Shown: positions 43,885 through 52,218 of the stretch, one piece after another
Layout: the number at the start of each line of letters is the position of its first letter
Numbering within the stretch: position 1 is the stretch's first letter
Source: DASUPK01 sp963747425
Lineage (GTDB): Bacteria > Actinomycetota > Thermoleophilia > Solirubrobacterales > 70-9
Direction of reading: 5' to 3'
NCBI GenBank assembly: GCA_963747425.1
Contig: CAVVFJ010000005.1
Coordinates: 112,209 to 176,208, forward strand
DNA length: 64,000 bases
The notes under the pieces: model-generated
What the model saw: the letters and a program-made list of their open reading frames with translations, nothing else
Databases searched by the model: none
Told to the model about the DNA's origin: nothing
Position numbers and translations under genes: made by a program

Positions 43885-45045
43885 TCAATCCCGTGCCTGG
43901 GCGTGGACGCTCTGCAGCAAGCCGAGCGCCAGGAACGTGCCCAGCACGGATGAGCCCCCGTAGCTGATCAGGGGCAGCGTGATCCCGGTGACGGGCATCA
44001 GGCCGAGATTCATGCCGACGTTGACGATCACCTGGAAGGTCAGCATCGCGACCACCCCGCCGGCGATCAGCGTCCCGTAGAAGCTCGATGAGATCCGGAT
44101 CACCCGAATCGCCCGCCAGAAGAGCACCGCGTAGAGGAAGACCACGAAGGCGGCGCCGAGGAAGCCGAAGCGCTCACCGATCACCGCGAAGATGAAGTCA
44201 GTGTGCCGCTCCGGCAGGAAGAGGAGCTCAGTCTGTGTTGCGTCGTCTCCCCGGCCCACCTCCTCGCCGGAGCCGACCGCGATCACGGACTGGTTCACCT
44301 GGTAGCTGGCGTCGCTCGGGTCGTCGCTCGGGTGCAGGAAGGCAGTGAGGCGGTCCTGCTGGTAGCCGTGGAGGAAGCTGACGCCCGCCGCGGACCCGGC
44401 CGCATACGCGCCTCCGGCGATCAGGGCCACGGCCGCGCCGATTGCGGCGAAGTGCTGCCACGGGATGCCCGAGATGAAAAGGATCGTCAGCGCGATCGCG
44501 ACCAGCACGATCCCCGTCCCGAGATCGGGCTGCAGGAACACCAGCGCCGCCGGGGCCAGCCCGAGGCCCAGCAGGGTCACCGTCTGGCGAAGCCCGAATG
44601 GCCTCCTGATCCTCTCGAAGACGAACGCCGCCAGAGACAGGCAGAGCAGAACCTTCGCCAGCTCGGACGGCTCGAACTGGAAGAACGGCAGGTTGATCCA
44701 GCGGTTCGAGCCGCGCACGGCGGTCCCAACCAGGAGCACCAGCGCGATGGAGCCGACCATCGCGGCGTAGATGGTCAACCGCAGGTCGCGGAAGCGCGTG
44801 TAGTCGATCCGGCTGATCGCGAGCATCAGCGCGACCCCCACCAGCGCGTAGAGGGCCTGACGCTCGACGAAGTAGAGGGGACGCCCGGCGATCTCGTTCT
44901 CGGTCGAGGTCGCGAGGGTGAAGACGCTGAAGGCGATCAGGCCGATGGCGGCTCCCATCATGATGCCGTCGACTCCGGTCAGGCCCAGCCGCTCGGCCAG
45001 TGGCCTGCGCGGTGCAATCGTCAGCGGGGGCTTCGCGGCTTCCAT
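43885..45045 (-). CDS. rodA: RodA/FtsW family glycosyltransferase, copy 1
   Basis: SEDS polymerase of 386 residues. NLPFFQFEPSELAKVLLCLSLA and LVFLQPDLGTGIVLVAIALT are diagnostic, as are PERHTDFIFAVIGERFGFLG and LMPVTGITLPLISYGGSSVL. The sequence is close to the second copy at 39180..40379 over its whole length (for example, HGYQQDRLTAFLHPSDDPSD against the same run with two or three changes). It overlaps mrdA copy 1 by one base (TGATG), so the two are coupled. Confidence 0.95.
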   Translation of the reverse strand: MEAAKPPLTIAPRRPLAERLGLTGVDGIMMGAAIGLIAFSVFTLATSTENEIAGRPLYFVERQALYALVGVALMLAISRIDYTRFRDLRLTIYAAMVGSIALVLLVGTAVRGSNRWINLPFFQFEPSELAKVLLCLSLAAFVFERIRRPFGLRQTVTLLGLGLAPAALVFLQPDLGTGIVLVAIALTILFISGIPWQHFAAIGAAVALIAGGAYAAGSAAGVSFLHGYQQDRLTAFLHPSDDPSDASYQVNQSVIAVGSGEEVGRGDDATQTELLFLPERHTDFIFAVIGERFGFLGAAFVVFLYAVLFWRAIRVIRISSSFYGTLIAGGVVAMLTFQVIVNVGMNLGLMPVTGITLPLISYGGSSVLGTFLALGLLQSVHAQARD

Positions 45046-46943
45046 CAGCCAGGACCGGCGGCTCTGGCGGCGGCAGCGTTGACGCCGCCGGCCGAGCCGC
45101 TGTTGAGGTTGAAGTAGCGCTCGAGGATGGTGCGCGCGATCGGCGCCGCCGACTCGACTCCGAACCCGCCCCGTTCGACCGTCACGGCGACGACGATCTG
45201 CGGGTTGTCGTAGGGCGCGATCACGCTGTACCAGGACTGGTCCTGCTGGCCATCACGCTGTGCCGTTCCCGTCTTGCCGGCTACGGGGATGGGGAAGCTG
45301 CCCATCACCGCATCCGAGGTTCCGCCCGCCTCGTCGGCGGCCCGGTGCAAGCCCCCGAGGATCACGTTCCGGGTCTCCTCCGAGATGTGCAGGTGGCGGC
45401 TCGGCGCCGGCCTGATCCGCCGGACGGTCCGGCCGTGGACGTCCACGATCCGACCGCCGACATGCGGGGTAACGAGCGTGCCGCCGTTGGCGAGCGCCGC
45501 GTAGGCCCGCGCCAGCTGCAGGGGCGTCACCTGGACGTCGCCCTGCCCCACCGCCAGGTTGACGTTGTCGCCCTGCGTCCAGGTCCGATCGATGTATGGA
45601 TTGGAGTGATCGCGGTAGACGCGGTTGCGCCAGGCCGGCGTCGGGATCAGGCCGGCGGTGGCGTCCGGGATGTCGATCCCGGGCTTCTGGCCCAGCCCGT
45701 ACGCACGGGCCCAGTCCTGTATCTGGCCACCTTTGCCGCTCGCGCGGGCATGCAGCCCGAGGTTGTAGAAGTAGACGTCCGAGGAGATCTTCAGCGCGGT
45801 GCTCATATCGACCGGGCCGTTGGCGGCGCCGCCGGCGTTGTGGAGGGTGATCCCACCGATGTCGAGCGAGCCGGTGTCGTCGAAGATCGTGCTGGGTGAG
45901 ATCAGGTTGTCCTCCAGCGCGGCGGTCGCGGTGATGGGCTTGAAGGCGGACCCGGTCGGGTAGCCGCCCTGGTCCGCGCGATCCACGAGCGGGTCGCCCG
46001 GGCGGTTGCCGAAAGCGTCGTACTGCGCCTTCGTGTGGGGCCGCGTGTAGAAGGACGGGTCGTAGGTGGGATAGGAGCCCATCCCGAGGATCGCGCCGGT
46101 GTGCACGTTCATCGCCACGAAGGCGCTCGGCAGCCCCTTGGCGCGCAGCGCCGCTTCGCCAACCGCCTGCAGGCCCGCGTCGACGGTCAGGCGGAGGTTG
46201 TCGCCCGCCCGCGCCGGCTGGCTGCCGAGCCGGCCCCTCGGCCGGCCCAGGGCATCGACCTGGATCCGCCGGCTACCGGCGGTGCCGCGGAGGAACTTGT
46301 CGTAGGTGTACTCGACGCCCGCCTGGCCGATGATGTCGCCGGGCTTCAGCGACGGATACGCAGGCCTCGTCAGCTGATGCGGGGTGATCTGCCCGACGAG
46401 GCCGAGTATGTGGGCGGCCAGCGAGCCATTCTTGTACTGGCGGACGTAGGTGCGCTCGACGCTGACGCCCGGGAAGCTCTCCTTGTTCTCGAGCATGTAG
46501 AAGAGCAGGCGGCGGTCGACCCCCTGCCTCAGCACGACCGGGTACCCGGCGTACTGCGGCGTCTCGCGGACCCTGCGACGGATGGCTCCTTGCGAGAGCC
46601 CCAGCAAGCTCCCGAGCCGGCGGAGCTCGGCCCGGCGCTCCGCACGCGAGCTCGGCAGGTCAGAGGGCCTCAGCTCGAGGTCCATCACCGTCCGGTTGTC
46701 CACCAGGACCCTGCCCGTCCGGTCGAGGATCTCGCCCCGTGGCGGGTGCACCCGCACGTTGAGAACGCCATGGTCGTTGGCGAGCGCGCGGTAGTGCTCG
46801 CCCGAGAGGATCTGCAGCGACCAGAGCCTCAGGGTCACCATGGCGACGGCCGCGATCACCACTGCGGTCAGGACCGCCACTCGGACATTGAGGCGATTGG
46901 TCAGGCGCGGCGGGATGTCCTCAGGGCGCTGTAAGAGGTACAT
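45045..46943 (-). CDS. mrdA: Penicillin-binding protein 2 (transpeptidase), copy 1
   Basis: Class B PBP of 632 residues with an N-terminal anchor helix. The catalytic serine is S332 in TGSAFKPITATAALE, SxN is in ISSDVYFYNLGLHA, and KTGT in VAGKTGTAQRDGQ. VHPPRGEILDRTGRVLVDNR begins the dimerisation domain. All catalytic residues are present in both mrdA copies, so neither looks dead. It lies between mreB and rodA copy 1. Confidence 0.95.
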   Translation of the reverse strand: MYLLQRPEDIPPRLTNRLNVRVAVLTAVVIAAVAMVTLRLWSLQILSGEHYRALANDHGVLNVRVHPPRGEILDRTGRVLVDNRTVMDLELRPSDLPSSRAERRAELRRLGSLLGLSQGAIRRRVRETPQYAGYPVVLRQGVDRRLLFYMLENKESFPGVSVERTYVRQYKNGSLAAHILGLVGQITPHQLTRPAYPSLKPGDIIGQAGVEYTYDKFLRGTAGSRRIQVDALGRPRGRLGSQPARAGDNLRLTVDAGLQAVGEAALRAKGLPSAFVAMNVHTGAILGMGSYPTYDPSFYTRPHTKAQYDAFGNRPGDPLVDRADQGGYPTGSAFKPITATAALEDNLISPSTIFDDTGSLDIGGITLHNAGGAANGPVDMSTALKISSDVYFYNLGLHARASGKGGQIQDWARAYGLGQKPGIDIPDATAGLIPTPAWRNRVYRDHSNPYIDRTWTQGDNVNLAVGQGDVQVTPLQLARAYAALANGGTLVTPHVGGRIVDVHGRTVRRIRPAPSRHLHISEETRNVILGGLHRAADEAGGTSDAVMGSFPIPVAGKTGTAQRDGQQDQSWYSVIAPYDNPQIVVAVTVERGGFGVESAAPIARTILERYFNLNSGSAGGVNAAAARAAGPG

Positions 46944-46971
46944 GGCCGCGCTTCCCCCTTAGTCGGTCACC

Positions 46972-48012
<1,041 letters not shown>

Positions 48013-48063
48013 GTGGATACCCAGTAACGGCAAGTCGAGCGCAGCCTAGCGGCTCGGATTAAA

Positions 48064-48078
48064 TGCCCAAAATGGGCA
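48064..48078. terminator. Short palindrome between maf and mreB
   Basis: TGCCCA and TGGGCA enclose AAA, and on the minus strand ATTTAAT follows. This AT-rich patch stands out in GC-rich DNA. It could be a weak terminator for maf or part of the mreB promoter (TTTAAT resembles a -10 box). Confidence 0.35.
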
Positions 48079-48090
48079 AGAACTCTGCCG

Positions 48091-48675
48091 TCAGCTCGTC
48101 GCCAGCTCCGGAGCGAGCCGCAGCAGCAGCCCAACCGGCAGACCGATCACGTTCGAGACGTCGCCGTCGATTCCTGCGACCAGCGCGGAGCCCAATCCTT
48201 GCACGGCGTAGCCGCCCGCTCTCTCCCGCCACTCGCCGCTGGCGAGATAGCGATCGATCAGCTCGGGGCCCAGCTTCGCGAAGGTCACCCGACTGGACTC
48301 CAGACCGGTCCGGACGGCGAGCTCCCCATCGACCAGGTCTGGGCCGATCAGAGCCAGCGCTCCGAGGACCTCGTGCGAGCGGCCCGAGAGCGTCTCGAGA
48401 CACCAGCGCGCCTCACCCTCCAGCGCCGGCTGGCCGATGGCGCGACCGTCGACGACGACCTCCGTGTCCCCCGCGATCACCAGCGTGCCGCGGCGCCGCC
48501 GCGCGGCGACCGCCCGTCCCTTGGACAGCGCGTTGGCGAGCACGACCTCCCGCGGGTCTCCCTCGGTCGTCTCCTCGACATCCGACGCGATCGCCCTGAA
48601 GTCCACACCCAGCGCTTTCAGCAGCGCCCGGCGCTGCGGGGACTTCGAAGCGAGGACTATCCGGGTCGGGGCCAC
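48091..48675 (-). CDS. maf: Maf family nucleotide pyrophosphatase
   Basis: House-cleaning nucleoside-triphosphate pyrophosphatase of 194 residues. IVLASKSPQRRALLKALGVDF is the N-terminal Maf signature, then VIAGDTEVVVDGRAIGQPA and LSGRSHEVLGALALI. Near the C terminus, GGYAVQGLGSALVAGIDGDVSNVIGLP (GYAVQGLGSAL here) is diagnostic. Start is the GTG/ATG at 48675. It is next to mreB, as often seen in Gram-positive genomes. Confidence 0.93.
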   Translation of the reverse strand: MAPTRIVLASKSPQRRALLKALGVDFRAIASDVEETTEGDPREVVLANALSKGRAVAARRRRGTLVIAGDTEVVVDGRAIGQPALEGEARWCLETLSGRSHEVLGALALIGPDLVDGELAVRTGLESSRVTFAKLGPELIDRYLASGEWRERAGGYAVQGLGSALVAGIDGDVSNVIGLPVGLLLRLAPELATS

Positions 48676-48697
48676 GAGCGGCCGCCCAGTCCATCAC

Positions 48698-48725
48698 ACG
48701 GGTCGCGCTGTCGCGCGCCCTTGCA
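48698..48725. repeat. Second copy of the 28-nt dispersed repeat
   Basis: Matches 1107..1134 at 27 of 28 bases, in the same orientation. It lies between the ndk stop and the maf start. As at the first site it is just after the 3' end of a gene, which fits a terminator or a mobile palindrome. Confidence 0.5.
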
Positions 48726-48770
48726 CCTGCGGCTCCGCCGCCGCTCCGAAGTACAGCGGCCCGGTGGCCC

Positions 48771-49181
48771 CTACAGCTCGGGGAACCAGATCCCGATCTC
48801 GCGCTCCGACGATTCCGGCGAGTCCGAGCCGTGCACGAGATTGAACGTGACCTCGGTCCCGTACTGGCCGCGGATCGAGCCCGCCTCGGCCTCCACGGGG
48901 TCGGTCGCGCCGATCACCTGGCGCGCGGCCTTCACGGCGTTGGGGCCCTCGAGGACCATCGCCACCAGCTCGCTGCCGGTGATGAACTCGACGAGCTCGC
49001 CGAAGAACGGCTTGTCCGCGTGCTCCTCGTAGTGGACGTTGGCGATCTCGACGTCGGCCTGCATCAGCTTCAGCGCGACGAGGCGAAGCCCCTTGCGCTC
49101 GAAGCGGGCGATCACCTCGCCGGTCAACCCGCGCTCGAACGCATCGGGCTTCACCAGGATCAGGGTGCGTTGGTCGGCCAT
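48771..49181 (-). CDS. ndk: Nucleoside diphosphate kinase
   Basis: Transfers the terminal phosphate between nucleoside triphosphates and diphosphates. The 136-residue chain starts RTLILVKPDAFERGLTGEVI, has VAMVLEGPNAVKAARQVIGA, and the catalytic His117 in VTFNLVHGSDSPESSEREIG. Length and all key residues are normal. It is divergent from the DUF559-domain gene with about 60 bases between starts. Confidence 0.97.
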   Translation of the reverse strand: MADQRTLILVKPDAFERGLTGEVIARFERKGLRLVALKLMQADVEIANVHYEEHADKPFFGELVEFITGSELVAMVLEGPNAVKAARQVIGATDPVEAEAGSIRGQYGTEVTFNLVHGSDSPESSEREIGIWFPEL

Positions 49182-49240
49182 CGGCGGGGCAAGCTACACG
49201 CAAACGGTGGTCCGCGGCGCTCGAGAGACCAAAACCGGCA

Positions 49241-50128
49241 GTGAAAGGGGGAGAGATCGGGACCTTTGTCGACTTACGTCCGGACGTGCGGACGAAACTC
49301 GACAAATCGGATCCGGACGCGCTCATCACCCGCATTGCCACCTCTCAGTACGGCGTTGTTTCCCGCGACCAGCTCCGACACGCCGGCCTGTCATCGACAG
49401 GTGTTGCCCGCCGAGTCGCCGCCGCTCGCCTGCACCGCATTCATCGCGGTGTTTACGCCGTCGGCCACCGCAGCCTCGGCGATGAGGGCAGATGGATGGC
49501 GGCCGTCCTCGCTCATGGCGAAGGCGCCGTCCTCAGTCATCGGAGCGCAGCGGTCCTTTGGGGAATCCTGCGCCCGCGCAACGGACCTGTCGACATCGTG
49601 GTCACAGGCACGGCCGGGAGAACGACTCGCGCCGGAATCACCCTCCACCGCTCCACCACCTTGATTGCCTCGTCTTGCACAAACCGCCGGGGCATCCCGG
49701 TGACCACACCGGCTCGAACCCTTGACGACCTTCGTCCCCTCCTTTCCCCAGCCCAATTTGCGTCGGCCAAGCGGGAGGCAGAATTCCGGCGTCTGTCAAT
49801 CGGCGATCAGGAGGACGACGGGGCACGAACGGAGCTCGAGGCCAGGATGCTCTCCCTCTGCCGGCGACACCGCCTTCCCCAGCCCGGGGTGAACGTCTCG
49901 GTCGACCGCTACGTCGTGGACTTCCTCTGGGCTGATAGGTCCCTCATCGTCGAGGTCGACGGCTGGGAATCCCACCGGACACGTTCGGCCTTCGAAGAGG
50001 ACCGCGCCCGGGACGCGCGGCTGGCCGTCCTCGGTTACGAGGTGGTCCGCTTCACCTGGCACCAGGTCACCGGCGACGCGGGCGAGGTCGCGAAGACGAT
50101 CCGCGCGCTCTTGACGGCGCGCGCATAG
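49241..50128 (+). CDS. AbiEi-like N-terminal domain plus DUF559 (Vsr-like nuclease) protein
   Basis: A 295-residue two-domain protein. Residues 25-110 look like a type IV antitoxin AbiEi winged-helix domain (ITRIATSQYGVVSRDQLRHA, RIHRGVYAVGHRSL). Residues 195-295 are DUF559, a PD-(D/E)XK nuclease relative: VDFLW with D227, LIVEVDGWESHR with E238 and D240, and DRARDARLAVLGYEVVRFTW. No AbiEii-type toxin is adjacent, so it stands alone. The first 20 codons lie over a palindrome whose near-twin sits just past the stop. GTG at 49241 is the longest start; GTG at 49286, in the palindrome centre, is an alternative. Such orphan genes are abundant in Solirubrobacterales as I recall; function unknown. 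Confidence 0.85.
   Translation: MKGGEIGTFVDLRPDVRTKLDKSDPDALITRIATSQYGVVSRDQLRHAGLSSTGVARRVAAARLHRIHRGVYAVGHRSLGDEGRWMAAVLAHGEGAVLSHRSAAVLWGILRPRNGPVDIVVTGTAGRTTRAGITLHRSTTLIASSCTNRRGIPVTTPARTLDDLRPLLSPAQFASAKREAEFRRLSIGDQEDDGARTELEARMLSLCRRHRLPQPGVNVSVDRYVVDFLWADRSLIVEVDGWESHRTRSAFEEDRARDARLAVLGYEVVRFTWHQVTGDAGEVAKTIRALLTARA
49265..49306. repeat. Imperfect palindrome at the 5' end of the DUF559 gene
   Basis: Arms TTTGTCGACTTACGTCCG and CGGACGAAACTCGACAAA match at 16 of 18 positions around the loop GACGTG. It shares the pattern GTCGA-TT-CGTCCGGACG-CGGACGAA-TCGACAA with 50136..50171. Confidence 0.7.
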
Positions 50129-50135
50129 CTCGCCC

Positions 50136-50171
50136 GTCGATTTTCGTCCGGACGCCCGGACGAAGATCGAC
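50136..50171. repeat. Palindrome just past the DUF559 gene
   Basis: Arms GTCGATTTTCGTCCGG and CCGGACGAAGATCGAC match at 15 of 16 positions around ACGC. It lies between the DUF559 stop and the end of the convergent zinc-ribbon gene, so it could serve as a bidirectional terminator or mark the edge of a cassette. Confidence 0.7.
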
Positions 50172-50173
50172 AA

Positions 50174-50785
50174 TCAGCGGCTGGAGCTGCTCGGGCGCTG
50201 CTGGGGGCGCGCCGCCACGGCGGAGCGGTCCTGGCGGCGGGTGGGCCCGTCCGAGCGGGATGAGCCGGCGGCCTGACGCTGGGCGGAGGCTCGGGCCGTT
50301 CGCTGGCGGTCGGTGCGGCGCGTCTCGCGCTCCGGCCGTTGCTGCTTGCGGACCTCGGTCTCGCAGTACGGGCAGATCCCCCAGCGCGGGTCGAGCGGCT
50401 TGTGGCACTTGCGGCAGGGGTTGCGCAGGCGCCGCTCGCAATTCGGGCAGCGCAGATAGGAGCGCTCGATCGGATATTCGCAGTGGGGGCACGATTGCTC
50501 GATTCGCTGTCGCAGCTCGAGCTCGGCCGCTCGTAACTCCAACTCCCGCTCCTCGCGGTCCTCCAAGTACTCCGGTGGGCGCAGGATCGTGTAGACGACC
50601 GTCCCCAGGAAGGGAAAGACCGACGCGGCAGTCGCGCAGGCGATCAGCACAGGGTCCTCGATCCGCCGGCGGGCGTCGAGGTATGTCCAGTAGATCAGCG
50701 CCAGATAGACGACGATCAGGAAAAGGACAACCAGTTCGACGACTAGGCCGAGGCCGCCGTCAATTCCGAAGAGTGCGAGAGGCAT
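50174..50785 (-). CDS. Membrane protein with double zinc ribbon
   Basis: 203 residues. Two hydrophobic segments (about 10-35 and 48-68) flank YWTYLDARRRIEDP. A charged helix follows (ELELRAAELELRQRIE), then a zinc-ribbon region with four CxxC pairs: CPHC, CPNC, CRKC and CPYC. The C-terminal 60 residues are a low-complexity Arg/Gln/Ser tail. The family is frequent in actinobacteria but has no known role to me. A membrane-tethered metal-binding module is what can be said. It is convergent with the DUF559 gene. Confidence 0.82.
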   Translation of the reverse strand: MPLALFGIDGGLGLVVELVVLFLIVVYLALIYWTYLDARRRIEDPVLIACATAASVFPFLGTVVYTILRPPEYLEDREERELELRAAELELRQRIEQSCPHCEYPIERSYLRCPNCERRLRNPCRKCHKPLDPRWGICPYCETEVRKQQRPERETRRTDRQRTARASAQRQAAGSSRSDGPTRRQDRSAVAARPQQRPSSSSR

Positions 50786-50872
50786 AGGAAATTGGGAGCC
50801 GCGAGTGTACGTACTTCCTTATTGGGGCGTGAAACCCTGCCTGGCATTGGAGTCAGAGGCTTTCGTTGGCGC

Positions 50873-50992
50873 CTATAGGAAGAGCAGACCGAACACGTAG
50901 CCGAAGGCGAAGAAGACCAGGATCACCACCGCGACGACGATGGCCACCAGGCCCATCATCGTCAAGAGCTCTGAGCGGGCCTCTCTGTCCAT
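50873..50992 (-). CDS. Small single-helix membrane protein, 39 residues
   Basis: The frame begins MDREARSELLTMMGLVAIVV and continues AVVILVFFAFGYVFGLLFL to a stop. It is a charged N-terminal ten residues plus one long hydrophobic helix. The ATG lies inside the 3' end of folC, overlapping it by 31 bases, and the frame ends 120 bases later. Small proteins of this form are common; the function is unknown. Support rests on the well-formed helix and charge pattern and on its position directly after folC. Confidence 0.5.
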   Translation of the reverse strand: MDREARSELLTMMGLVAIVVAVVILVFFAFGYVFGLLFL

Positions 50993-52218
50993 AGGCACGC
51001 CAGAAGGTAGTGGCTACCGGCCGCGAGCGCGACCCCGCCCCGCGCTTTGGCCAAATCGCGTGCACGCGCCCACGCAGGGACCGGGTCGGCGATCGCCTCG
51101 GCCTCGACGCCGGCCTTCTCACAGAGCGCGGCGAGCTCGAGCGCCGGCCGTGCCCGGCCGCCAGGCCTGCCGGAGCCCTCGATCGCGTCCGCCGGTATTT
51201 CCGTGCAGACGAAGTGCGAACAGGCAGGCGCCAGGGCATTGACAATGCCGGGAGCGTCCTTGCCCTCCAGGACAGCGAGACAGCAGACGACGTCGGCGCC
51301 GTCGGTAAGCCCGGGAAGTGCTTCAGCCAGAGCTCGGGCACCGTCGGGGTTATGAGCTGCGTCGAAGATCGCTGGCGGATTGCCGGGGATCAGCTCCGCG
51401 CGCCCACGAATCAGGAATTCTCGACTTGCGAGCCTCTTGATGAAGTCGGCCGTGGCTCCCGGGTCTAGGGGGCCGAGCACCTCGCCTGCTGCGGCCTGCG
51501 CCAGCGCCAGGTTCCTCCCCTGATAGCCGGGCACCATGTTGTTGGCGACGCTGACCGCCCAGCGGCTCGTTGCGTGACGGCCCTCAACCTCTCGCTCGAC
51601 AACCGCATCGGCCTCGGGGGGCATCTCGCCCTTGATCAGCGTTGTGTGGCCCCGCAACACCGCCACCTTCTCCGCCGCGATCTCCTCGACGGTCTCCCCC
51701 AGCCACTCGGTGTGATCCAGCCCGACGGAGGTGAGCACCGTCAGCTTCGACGGGATCACGTTCGTTGCGTCGAGCCGGCCGCCGAGCCCGGCCTCGATCA
51801 CCGCGTACTGCACTCGCGCCGCCGCGAAGGCGACGAAGGCCGCCGCCGTGAGCAGCTCGTACTGGGTGACAGGGCCCTCTTCCCCGGCCGACCGATCGGC
51901 GACCTCCGCCGCCTGCTCGGCCCGCTCTAGCGCCTCAACGAACGCCTCCTCCGAGATCGGCTCGCCCCGGATCATCACCCGCTCGCGCCAGGAGTGGATG
52001 TGCGGCGACAGATAGGCGCCGGTCGAGACCCCGTGCACCTCGAGCAGCGCGGCCGTCATCCGCGTCACCGAGGTCTTGCCGTTGGTGCCGACGACGTGGA
52101 TCGAGGCGAAGCGGTTCTGCGGCATGCCGAGCAACGTGCAGAGCCGCCGCATTCGCTCCAGCCCCAGCTTCCAGCCGAGGACCTCGCGCCGGCGCAGGAT
52201 CTCGTCGGAGCGCGCTAT
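50962..52218 (-). CDS. folC: Folylpolyglutamate/dihydrofolate synthase, start uncertain
   Basis: Mur-ligase-family enzyme that adds glutamate to folates. The P-loop is VVGTNGKTSVTRM, then SPHIHSWRERVMIRGEPIS, VIEAGLGGRLDATNVI and SVGLDHTEWLGETVEEIAAEK. NPPAIFDAAHNPDGARALAE is the C-terminal signature. The first canonical codon near the family N terminus is ATG at 52152, but this cuts about 20 residues that precede the P-loop in relatives (GWKLGLERM is inside them). In frame upstream, ATA at 52218 overlaps the valS stop (ATAG) with GAGGA nine bases before it. The start is therefore tentative. The large frame further upstream is valS in another phase. Confidence 0.88.
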   Translation of the reverse strand: MARSDEILRRREVLGWKLGLERMRRLCTLLGMPQNRFASIHVVGTNGKTSVTRMTAALLEVHGVSTGAYLSPHIHSWRERVMIRGEPISEEAFVEALERAEQAAEVADRSAGEEGPVTQYELLTAAAFVAFAAARVQYAVIEAGLGGRLDATNVIPSKLTVLTSVGLDHTEWLGETVEEIAAEKVAVLRGHTTLIKGEMPPEADAVVEREVEGRHATSRWAVSVANNMVPGYQGRNLALAQAAAGEVLGPLDPGATADFIKRLASREFLIRGRAELIPGNPPAIFDAAHNPDGARALAEALPGLTDGADVVCCLAVLEGKDAPGIVNALAPACSHFVCTEIPADAIEGSGRPGGRARPALELAALCEKAGVEAEAIADPVPAWARARDLAKARGGVALAAGSHYLLACLWTERPAQSS

